DNA from: an uncultured Methanobrevibacter sp.
GTDB lineage: Archaea > Methanobacteriota > Methanobacteria > Methanobacteriales > Methanobacteriaceae
Direction: 5' to 3'
Length of the DNA: 5,011 nucleotides
Assembly (NCBI GenBank): GCA_902783085.1
Contig: CACZPT010000062.1
Location: 1-5,011 of the forward strand
Position 1 is the first letter of the stretch, and the number at the start of each line of letters is the position of its first letter. A model generated the notes under the pieces. It did not search any database. It was given only the letters and a program-made list of their open reading frames with translations, and was not told the origin of the DNA. Below, piece by piece: positions 1 through 5,011 of this stretch. The position numbers and the translations under genes are program-made.

Positions 1-558
1 AACTTGAACAAAATTTAATAAAAAATGATAAAAACAGTATAAAAATGAACAGTATTCAAAATCTAATAATTTCTGCCAACACTCTAATATAAATATTCCA
101 CATCCAGCACCTATTATTAAACCGATTATAATTCCAATAGCTAGTGGCATTCCAAAATCACTGTTATTCTCGACATTTCCTGTTGGTGCATTCATAATGT
201 CTTTTATGCCTTGTAGGATAGTGTCATTATTTAGAGTATCGACGATTATTATTCTATTGGATAAATCAGGATGTTTATTTAAAAATTCATGGGCTATATC
301 TTGATAAGCTACAAGCAATATTCTTTTTTGAGTATTATTCACGCTATGTTCTAAGATATGAGATAATTCATCTTGTGATGTAAACTTATATACACTTATA
401 TTTATTCCATTTGCATCAGCAATGTCTTTTACTAATTGTCCATTTGTATCATTGGCAATTACCATAGTATCTGGTGTAATATCAACCCCATGCGCTGACA
501 CGGTAGTTATTCCCAATAATAATACTAACAATAGTATTAATACATTGTAATATTTCAT
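1..558 (-). CDS. Unrecognised two-helix exported membrane protein next to cbiM, partial at left edge
   Basis: The gene starts at the ATG at 558-556, five bases after an AGGTG ribosome site (568-564) that overlaps the cbiM stop codon. Only eight bases separate the two genes, so they are almost certainly co-transcribed. The frame is open to the window edge (186 codons). Residues 1-22 are a Sec signal or first membrane helix (MKYYNVLILLLVLLLG, then TTVSA). Residues 23-136 form an extracytoplasmic region of alternating strands and helices (for example RILLVAYQ and NRIIIVDTL), suggesting a small alpha/beta fold. Residues 137-158 form a Gly/Ile-rich membrane helix. The topology resembles CbiN/NikN (two helices around an outside loop), but the loop is much larger and I see no sequence match to CbiN. 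An accessory subunit of the adjacent metal transporter is an inference. If a helical signal peptidase site after VSA is used, the mature chain begins with His. Residues after about 158 look unlike coding sequence; see the possible frameshift. Confidence 0.75.
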   Translation of the reverse strand, partial: MKYYNVLILLLVLLLGITTVSAHGVDITPDTMVIANDTNGQLVKDIADANGINISVYKFTSQDELSHILEHSVNNTQKRILLVAYQDIAHEFLNKHPDLSNRIIIVDTLNNDTILQGIKDIMNAPTGNVENNSDFGMPLAIGIIIGLIIGAGCGIFILECWQKLLDFEYCSFLYCFYHFLLNFVQV

Positions 559-566
559 TTTAACAC

Positions 567-1190
567 CTATATTTTATTGATTTCCATTATTTCTGGTTTG
601 ATTCTTTCGATTGCGGCGATTATTACAGTATTTGCAAATCCTTCTATTATTGATATAAATAAGTAAAATGGAACTAATGTTGCAAGCAGTGAATCAAAAT
701 TCATTGCCCCAGATAAGAGCAATATTGCTACTTGTCCAAATGTAGCAGCCATAATACCAATTATTGTTGATGTAAATATTGCAACTTTTTTATTTATATC
801 TTCAAATAATTTATAAAATCCAAAAGTGACAAATGATAGGATTAATCCCATAACTATGAAATTAGCACCTAGAATAGTTATGCCTCCCATATTTAAAGCA
901 ATTGCTTGTACTAAAAGACTTATAAATGAAACGATATTTGAGGTTAGCGGTCCAAGCAATATTGCAATGAGCGGTATTAAAAAGAAGTGTATCGGAACAC
1001 CTAAGGGTGAAGGTATTGATAGTGAAGTTACTGTTATTGTAAATACACTAAAAATAGCTATAGAAATTATTCTTTCTTCTTTGTTTTCGTCATTTGAGAA
1101 TTTATAAAGAAATATTGCCATTATAATTAAGGTTATAATCCAATAAATTATTGCTTGATTTAGTGGTATTATCCCATCAGGTAAATGCAT
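567..1190 (-). CDS. cbiM: CbiM/NikM-type substrate-binding membrane subunit of an ECF cobalt/nickel transporter
   Basis: This 207-residue polytopic membrane protein is expected to be the metal-selecting S-component of an energy-coupling-factor importer for Co2+ or Ni2+. It begins MHLPDG, the family's hallmark N-terminus. In known NikM structures the Met1 amine, His2 and a His near residue 67 bind the metal; here His68 (GVPIHFF) is the matching residue. Other family signatures are GGITILGAN (102-110) and the C-terminal EGFANTVIIAAIERIKPEI. About six hydrophobic segments can be seen. At the position where many relatives have GHGG before the TLGAN motif, this protein has LNMGG. The start is fixed by AGGTGAT at 1200-1194. 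The next gene follows after eight bases. No CbiQ or CbiO gene lies in the window; they may lie further left or elsewhere. Sequence alone does not separate cobalt from nickel, so NikM is an equal reading of the symbol. Confidence 0.92.
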   Translation of the reverse strand: MHLPDGIIPLNQAIIYWIITLIIMAIFLYKFSNDENKEERIISIAIFSVFTITVTSLSIPSPLGVPIHFFLIPLIAILLGPLTSNIVSFISLLVQAIALNMGGITILGANFIVMGLILSFVTFGFYKLFEDINKKVAIFTSTIIGIMAATFGQVAILLLSGAMNFDSLLATLVPFYLFISIIEGFANTVIIAAIERIKPEIMEINKI

Positions 1191-1193
1191 TTA

Positions 1194-1200
1194 ATCACCT
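1194..1200 (-). promoter_or_regulatory. Ribosome binding site of cbiM
   Basis: On the minus strand AGGTGAT ends three bases before the cbiM ATG and matches the complement of the archaeal 16S rRNA 3' end (core AGGAGGTGAT). It supports the MHLPDG start. Confidence 0.85.
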
Positions 1201-1216
1201 TACAGATATTAAATTG

Positions 1217-1250
1217 AAGTAATACAATATATATGATTATCTTATTACTT
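1217..1250. promoter_or_regulatory. Inverted repeat bracketing the cbiM TATA box, candidate operator
   Basis: The arms AAGTAATA (1217-1224) and TATTACTT (1243-1250) are perfect inverted copies with an 18-base spacer. The putative TATA box lies in the spacer, almost centred. A dimeric repressor bound here would block TBP or TFB. The layout (short half-sites about two helical turns apart) resembles metal regulators such as NikR, but the regulator is unknown and its identity is inference. Confidence 0.5.
1226..1237 (-). promoter_or_regulatory. Putative TATA box of the cbiM operon
   Basis: Read on the minus strand, ATCATATATATT lies about 36 bases upstream of the cbiM start codon. Archaeal transcription starting about 25 bases downstream would begin near 1203-1207 and give a very short leader carrying just the ribosome site. 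The surroundings are AT-rich, so the assignment rests on position as much as sequence. Confidence 0.5.
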
Positions 1251-1283
1251 TTTCGTATTTTTTAGCTATTTAGTAATACTTTT

Positions 1284-1327
1284 TGAACATTTTAGATTTT
1301 TTTATTAATTTAATTATTTAATGTTCA
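1284..1327. repeat. Inverted repeat TGAACATT / AATGTTCA
   Basis: TGAACATT (1284-1291) is matched by AATGTTCA (1320-1327) with a 28-base AT spacer. No gene start lies close, so a function is not evident. Confidence 0.35.
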
Positions 1328-1341
1328 TAAAATTTTTATGA
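1325..1341. repeat. Seventeen-base perfect palindrome
   Basis: TCATAAAA (1325-1332) and TTTTATGA (1334-1341) pair perfectly around a single central T. It overlaps the right arm of the TGAACATT repeat. It may be an operator or a chance product of the base composition. Confidence 0.35.
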
Positions 1342-1491
1342 GTATTATTTTCATATTTCTGTTGTTTTATTTTAATTTAGCAAATAAAATAGTTTTATTT
1401 GAATTTATTTAGTTTAAACAATGGTATTACTAATAGCTTTTGTATTACTTTTGAATTATTTTGATATTTGTCATGATAGTATGTATTTTTT

Positions 1492-1520
1492 TAATATAAC
1501 TATGTTATATTATTACTTTT
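1492..1520. repeat. Perfect inverted repeat followed by a T-run
   Basis: TAATATAAC (1492-1500) and GTTATATTA (1504-1512) are perfect nine-base arms around the loop TAT, and a T-rich tract follows from 1517. It could be an operator, or a weak hairpin terminator for an unseen rightward transcript. Confidence 0.35.
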
Positions 1521-1703
1521 TTTTATTAAAATTAAATTAATATATATTGCTTAATTCAATTGTTGTTTAGATATTTTAAAATAATTCTAACGAATAACAT
1601 GTTTTTATTAAATTATATTGATTATTTTAAAATATTTATAATTAAATAAGTTTTTAACCTTTTTTTATTTTTTAAAATTTAAAAAAGTATTACTTTTCAT
1701 ATA

Positions 1704-1746
1704 TTTTTATTACATTTATTAATAAATATATTTATATTTTTATTAC
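1704..1746 (+). repeat. Ten-base direct repeat flanking the FmdE-like gene TATA region
   Basis: TTTTTATTAC occurs at 1704-1713 and again at 1737-1746, exactly 33 bases apart, close to three helical turns. The putative TATA element lies between the copies. Proteins bound at both would sit on the same face of the DNA. Confidence 0.45.
1724..1740 (+). promoter_or_regulatory. Putative TATA box of the FmdE-like gene
   Basis: AAATATATTTATAT (1724-1737) lies about 25-30 bases before the hairpin at 1756-1791 and about 80 bases before the translation start. A start of transcription near 1752-1762 would leave a leader of about 55 bases. The AT-rich background makes the exact box uncertain. Confidence 0.4.
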
Positions 1747-1755
1747 TTTAGATTA

Positions 1756-1791
1756 AGAATTGTATTGTCAGGTTTTTGTCAATACAATTTT
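1756..1791 (+). promoter_or_regulatory. Leader inverted repeat: operator or 5' mRNA hairpin
   Basis: AATTGTATTG (1758-1767) and CAATACAATT (1780-1789) are perfect ten-base arms with a 12-base spacer (TCAGGTTTTTGT). In RNA the stem extends by a G-U and an A-U pair. It sits where transcription is predicted to start and ends eight bases before the ribosome site. It could therefore be a protein-binding operator over the start point or a hairpin at the mRNA 5' end. Confidence 0.55.
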
Positions 1792-1799
1792 AAATTATA

Positions 1800-1806
1800 A
1801 GGGAGG
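1800..1806 (+). promoter_or_regulatory. Strong ribosome binding site that selects an AUU start
   Basis: AGGGAGG contains a full GGAGG (1802-1806). It lies seven bases before an in-frame ATT at 1814 but 31 bases before the first ATG at 1838, which has no ribosome site of its own. An in-frame TAA at 1808-1810 closes the frame upstream, so initiation must fall between 1811 and 1838. Confidence 0.7.
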
Positions 1807-1813
1807 CTAAATT

Positions 1814-4732
1814 ATTAAAAAACTTTTTATTTCACTTATGGTTTTTTCCATATTTTTTATGCTAATTGTAAGTGGAGTTTCAGCAGAAGATGTTGATACT
1901 ATTTCAGATGATGTTTCAGATTCCCCTGTACATTTAAGTTCATCTATATCTAATAGTGTATCTTCTCAAGCTTCTAATATATCACAAGTAAATGTTGCTG
2001 TTAATTATCAATATGCTGGTGATAACGGATTGATAACTCCAACTTTTAGCGTTACTGATGGAAATATTATATCTCAGACTTATAATAGTTCAGCTAGCTG
2101 TTATAATGTTATAGTAAATTCCACAGGTTTAAGTAAAATAGATTTGTCTATTTCAGCTCCAGGTTATGTAACTCAAGATGCTGTTGTTGAAGCAACTGAT
2201 ATTTCCTCTAGTTTGAGTATTGATATGCAAGCTAGTGAAAGTTACATATTGGGTCGTGAAATAACTGCTAGAGCAGATGCCTTACTTGATTTCAAAAAAG
2301 CAGATGCTGTATTAGCAATTACTACTGCTGGTGTGCCTAAATTAAATGGTAAAACTAGTGAACCTGCAATCGATGGAATTCTTAACTATGCTACCGGATA
2401 TATTTCATACGGTAGAGGTAATATTTTAATGTTACGTCAAACCGCTGTTGATCCTATTGATTTCTGTTTTGTAGTTAAAAAAGGAAACACATTAACTGCA
2501 GCGATATTTTTAAATGGTAATAAAAATGAGGTATATTGTGGTACTATTTCTGAGAATATGAGTCCTGCACAGTGGAACACCTTATATAATGCTGTTGGCG
2601 GTGAAAATGCATTTTCATTTGCAAGTTTAGCTAATGGTTGGAATGATGGTGTAACATTTGATGTTTTACAAGAAGCAGCATTCCATGGACACATATGTGA
2701 AGGAACCCTTGGTGGTTACACAATTACAAAAGCGTTACTTCAATATTATCCTCCAATTCAAGAAACTGGTAATGGATTACAATCTCCTGGTGATATTACT
2801 TCTTATAAAGTATTAGGTATTCCTGGAGATTCATCTAATGATGCTGTAATCTTTTTCTTAGATGCAACATCAGGAAAAACTTCTTATGTTGGTTTTAATA
2901 CTACTTCAACTGGTGCAACAGAAAATATGATTGGTTTTATTAGATGGAATGGTCAAACTAATAAAGGAACTATCATAGTAATGGAATATGATTCTAAAGC
3001 AAATAAAGAATTATTCCAAAAAGAAACTGGAATCACTGGTAATGGTAGTTTAGAAGAATTAAAATATAACATCTGGTGGATTAATAGGATTTATGATAAT
3101 CCAGCAAGTCTTGTTAATATTTTAATTGAAAAAGAAGGTTTAACAAAAGAACAGTATTTATACTTAGTCGGAACAGCTGATGACGATGAAGATGATGGTC
3201 ACGTAATTAATGCAACAAATTCTCATGGGTTAGATTATGCATATATCTCTAGTTTAGATTTACCTAATGCTACTCGTGATAATGCTATTGCACAAAAAGG
3301 TTCCCTTACTTATAATGACTTTAAAAATATAGGTAAAAAAGCTGCCGAAACCGCAATATCAATTTTTGAAGATGAATTAGGTGTAACTATCCGTAAAGAC
3401 ATGCCTAATTTAATGGTTTTAACATCTGCAGGTTATGTAATGATTGATGAACAATCAACTGAAGGATGTTGGGATGGATTATTCGAGGAATTAGGTTCTA
3501 GATTATCTAGAAAAACTTTATTACCTGATCATAAAGCTATTTGGACACCATTATGGTTTAATTTTGTATTAAATCAGGATGATGGTTCACTTATGAGTAT
3601 TTACATGAGATATAATAAGGATGGAACATTTTTCGTTGGTGAATACAATGGAAGTCATGTATATAACATCAATATGACTACTTTAAATAATTCAGCTATT
3701 TCTGGTGGAATTAGTAACGGTGCATATCCTGATGGTAATTACTTCTCAATTCAAAGTATTTCTAACGCATGGTCTGCAGGACCAGCATTTGATCAAATAA
3801 TGTCATTCTTATTCCATAATCACGCATGTCCGGGTGTACAGCCAGGATTTTTCATTGTTGATTATATTCATGAAAATTTTCCACTTAACGAAAATCAATC
3901 CTACATTTATATTGCTAATGAACAATATTGTAAAGATGACAGTCTTGAATACATTTTAGATGTATCTCCGGGTCTTGGAAATTACATGGTTCAAAAATTA
4001 ACAAGTGATGAATATAAAGGTGCAGATGATTTAGACGAAGAAGGAATATTAATCATTTGGGATTCAGCTAATAATATTGGTCAAGCTGTATCTATTAGTT
4101 ATCAATGGCCAAGTCCAGACTTAAGTAATTATGCAACTTCCGAATCAAAAAGAGCAGCACAAATACAAGCATTCATTGATTTGTATAATGGTAAAGATAA
4201 TCCAATTTTAACAGAAAATTATCATAGAGTTGCTCATAATGATAGTAGGTGGATTACACAAGAACAATTCCAAACAATAATTTCTGGTGGTGAAGGTAGT
4301 AGTCTTCAATACTTAAGAAGTTTAGAAGAAATCAGTAAAGAAGATTTATTAAGTCAAATTGCTGAAGCTAATAAACCAACTAACACTGAATCTAACGGTA
4401 CTAATACTAACACTGAATCTGATAGTAGTAATACTAATACTGAATCTAACAGTAATTCCAATAGTCAACAATCTTCAAGTTCCAATGTACCTGCACGAAC
4501 AGCTACTCGTGGTTCTTCAAGTGTTGGAAGTTCAAGTACTCCTATTTCAAGAACTGATTCAGAAGATGATTCTAGTGATAGTCCATCAGATGAATCCAGC
4601 CAATCAAATGCATATGAGATTTCTAAAAAACCTGTAACTAAATCAGGTTCTAATAATCTTATTTATGCAATTGCTGGAGCTTTAATTATCGGTGTATTAT
4701 TTGGTATTGGATATATGAGACGTAAAAATTAA
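1814..4732 (+). CDS. Secreted, membrane-anchored protein with two FmdE-like (PF02663-type) modules
   Basis: The protein has 972 residues from the proposed AUU start (964 from the ATG at 1838). Residues 1-24 are a signal peptide (MKKLFISLM, hydrophobic core, VSGVSA). A beta-rich region resembling Ig or carboxypeptidase-regulatory folds spans about 45-140. Two tandem modules follow: module 1 (about 145-500) with FHGHICEG at 290-297, and module 2 (about 505-850) with FHNHACPG at 667-674. Each module has a preceding ANGW/SNAW block. Module 2 also keeps a downstream Cys (EQYCKDD), as FmdE proteins do. A Ser/Thr/Asn-rich stalk (about 851-948) leads to a membrane helix (949-968) and RRKN. FmdE-family HxHxC residues bind metal in known structures. 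The family is named for the formylmethanofuran dehydrogenase operon, but the biochemical role of such surface members is not established. Export makes a direct role in the cytoplasmic dehydrogenase unlikely. Context beside CbiM suggests metal binding outside the membrane (inference). Confidence 0.88.
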   Translation: MKKLFISLMVFSIFFMLIVSGVSAEDVDTISDDVSDSPVHLSSSISNSVSSQASNISQVNVAVNYQYAGDNGLITPTFSVTDGNIISQTYNSSASCYNVIVNSTGLSKIDLSISAPGYVTQDAVVEATDISSSLSIDMQASESYILGREITARADALLDFKKADAVLAITTAGVPKLNGKTSEPAIDGILNYATGYISYGRGNILMLRQTAVDPIDFCFVVKKGNTLTAAIFLNGNKNEVYCGTISENMSPAQWNTLYNAVGGENAFSFASLANGWNDGVTFDVLQEAAFHGHICEGTLGGYTITKALLQYYPPIQETGNGLQSPGDITSYKVLGIPGDSSNDAVIFFLDATSGKTSYVGFNTTSTGATENMIGFIRWNGQTNKGTIIVMEYDSKANKELFQKETGITGNGSLEELKYNIWWINRIYDNPASLVNILIEKEGLTKEQYLYLVGTADDDEDDGHVINATNSHGLDYAYISSLDLPNATRDNAIAQKGSLTYNDFKNIGKKAAETAISIFEDELGVTIRKDMPNLMVLTSAGYVMIDEQSTEGCWDGLFEELGSRLSRKTLLPDHKAIWTPLWFNFVLNQDDGSLMSIYMRYNKDGTFFVGEYNGSHVYNINMTTLNNSAISGGISNGAYPDGNYFSIQSISNAWSAGPAFDQIMSFLFHNHACPGVQPGFFIVDYIHENFPLNENQSYIYIANEQYCKDDSLEYILDVSPGLGNYMVQKLTSDEYKGADDLDEEGILIIWDSANNIGQAVSISYQWPSPDLSNYATSESKRAAQIQAFIDLYNGKDNPILTENYHRVAHNDSRWITQEQFQTIISGGEGSSLQYLRSLEEISKEDLLSQIAEANKPTNTESNGTNTNTESDSSNTNTESNSNSNSQQSSSSNVPARTATRGSSSVGSSSTPISRTDSEDDSSDSPSDESSQSNAYEISKKPVTKSGSNNLIYAIAGALIIGVLFGIGYMRRKN
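4379..4459 (+). repeat. 27-base repeat encoding Thr-Asn-Thr-Glu-Ser units in the stalk
   Basis: Three in-frame 27-base units begin ACTAAYACTGAATCT at 4379, 4406 and 4433 and encode TNTESNGTN, TNTESDSSN and TNTESNSNS. The second half of each unit diverges. This is a low-complexity spacer of the kind used to lift surface domains off the membrane, and a possible site of glycosylation through its many Ser/Thr. Confidence 0.75.
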
Positions 4733-4738
4733 TTATTG

Positions 4739-4775
4739 AGATTATTTTTCTAAAATAATCTTTTTTTATTTTTTT
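4739..4775 (+). terminator. Hairpin plus T-tract terminator after the FmdE-like gene
   Basis: AGATTATTTT (4739-4748) pairs with AAAATAATCT (4752-4761) around a three-base loop, and T-rich DNA (4761-4775) follows at once. It begins seven bases after the stop codon. In archaea the T-tract alone can end transcription, and the hairpin makes the call firmer. The next gene starts only 13 bases after the tract, so read-through or a promoter overlapping the terminator is needed for that gene. Confidence 0.7.
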
Positions 4776-4787
4776 GAGTTGATTTAA

Positions 4788-5011
4788 ATGAATTATAAAT
4801 ATTTAGCATTAATAATTTCATTGGTTTTTATTATTTCTTGTTTTAATGTAGCATTTGCACATCCAGGTCATGGAAGTGAATATCACATTGAAGAAGTATC
4901 TTCATCTAATTCTGCTCCTAGTTCTTCTGGTTCAGGTTCGTCTGGTTCTGGTTCTTCTGGTTCATCTAGTTCTGGTTCAGGTTCGTCTGGTTCTGGTTCT
5001 TCTGGTTCATC
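4788..5011 (+). CDS. Exported protein with His-rich mature N-terminus and Ser/Gly repeat, partial at right edge
   Basis: The frame is open from the ATG at 4788 to the window edge (74 full codons). Residues 1-24 form a signal peptide (MNYKYLALIISLVF then CFNVAFA) with a plausible cleavage after AFA. The mature chain would then begin HPGHGSEYH, with histidines at its positions 1, 4 and 9, followed by Glu residues; this is a potential Ni, Co or Cu site. From about residue 39 the chain becomes almost pure Ser and Gly, built on 45-base DNA repeats. The Cys at 18 lies inside the hydrophobic core and does not form a normal lipobox. A weak ribosome site (GAGTTGAT, 4776-4783) precedes the start. A HPGH start also occurs after the signal peptide in some HupE/UreJ nickel permeases, but a Ser/Gly tract does not fit that family. 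The rest of the protein is unseen, so its function is unknown. Confidence 0.8.
   Translation, partial: MNYKYLALIISLVFIISCFNVAFAHPGHGSEYHIEEVSSSNSAPSSSGSGSSGSGSSGSSSSGSGSSGSGSSGS
4925..5011 (+). repeat. 45-base tandem repeat encoding Ser/Gly
   Basis: Bases 4925-4966 are identical to 4970-5011, a 45-base period, with the second copy cut by the window edge. Inside each unit a nine-base sub-repeat (GGTTCTTCT-like, Ser-Gly-Ser) can be seen. The period is a multiple of three, so copy-number changes would keep the frame. Confidence 0.85.

Larger units (their letters stand above)
1219..1746. repeat. Cluster of TATTAC / GTAWTAC motifs
   Basis: TATTAC on the plus strand occurs at 1243, 1425, 1443, 1511, 1688, 1708 and 1741, and its complement GTAATA at 1219 and 1273. 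Five of these sit inside the palindrome GTAWTAC (1219, 1273, 1424, 1442, 1687). From the local base composition I would expect well under one GTAWTAC in this stretch, so the cluster looks selected. Most copies continue with T-runs (for example TATTACTTTT), so a simple AT-rich repeat origin is an alternative. Confidence 0.55.
1191..1810. other. Divergent AT-rich intergenic region without a gene
   Basis: No open frame with a ribosome site is seen on either strand over about 620 bases. Hand counting gives about 13% G+C for 1201-1800. The region holds both divergent promoters, nine copies of TATTAC counting both strands, five copies of the seven-base palindrome GTAWTAC, and several inverted repeats listed separately. 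Between about 1520 and 1680 I see only A/T tracts and no structure I can interpret. Confidence 0.85.

Noticed and set aside
826..1107. Open frame on the plus strand inside cbiM
   Set aside because: It is antisense to a clear CbiM family gene, has no ribosome site, and its translation shows no family features.
1191..1810. Cobalamin or Ni/Co riboswitch in the leader of cbiM
   Set aside because: The predicted cbiM leader is only about 15 bases, the region is nearly all A/T, and no conserved riboswitch core can be seen on either strand.
2437..2694. Open frame on the minus strand inside the FmdE-like gene
   Set aside because: It overlaps the conserved first module, including the HGHICEG region, and has no own start signals.
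4359..4637. Plus-strand frame rich in Leu/Ile/Val over the stalk region
   Set aside because: It is a shifted reading of the Ser/Thr/Asn repeat stalk; the composition is a by-product of ACTAAT-type codons.
4788..4862. Lipoprotein signal in the last gene
   Set aside because: The only Cys (residue 18) is inside the hydrophobic core and lacks the small-residue lipobox before it; AFA then His fits ordinary signal peptidase cleavage better.
4925..5011. CRISPR-like array
   Set aside because: The repeats are contiguous, without unique spacers, and lie in a coding frame for Ser/Gly.

Overview
The window looks like chromosomal DNA of a methanogenic archaeon of the Methanobacteriales (Methanosphaera or Methanobrevibacter type). 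Grounds for this are the very AT-rich DNA (about 87% A+T by hand count over 1201-1800), archaeal TATA-like elements, GGTG/GGAGG ribosome sites, Sec-exported surface proteins with Ser/Thr/Asn-rich stalks and a C-terminal membrane anchor, and a large protein of the FmdE superfamily. The genus is an inference.

Left part (1-1190, minus strand): a two-gene unit. The first gene encodes a CbiM/NikM-type substrate-specificity subunit of an energy-coupling-factor Co2+/Ni2+ transporter. Eight bases later begins an unrecognised protein with a signal sequence, an extracytoplasmic domain of about 110 residues and a second membrane helix. It runs off the left edge, or ends near position 56 if the reading frame is shifted.

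Middle (1191-1810): a divergent intergenic region of about 620 bases with no gene. It is crowded with the short motif TATTAC/GTAWTAC and with several inverted repeats. One repeat brackets the putative TATA box of the transporter operon. Another sits at the expected transcription start of the rightward gene.

Right part (1814-5011, plus strand): a 972-residue secreted, membrane-anchored protein built from two FmdE-like modules. It appears to start at an AUU codon behind a strong Shine-Dalgarno sequence, not at the first AUG. A hairpin and T-tract terminator follows. The last gene is cut by the right edge and encodes an exported protein whose predicted mature N-terminus is His-rich (HPGHGSEYH), followed by a Ser/Gly repeat made of 45-base units.

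Working model (inference): this is a divergent metal-homeostasis locus. A CbiM/NikM importer lies opposite surface proteins that carry potential metal ligands (HxHxC motifs, His-starting mature N-termini), possibly under one metal-responsive regulator reading the TATTAC-type sites. No regulator gene, ATPase or CbiQ/NikQ gene is visible in the window.
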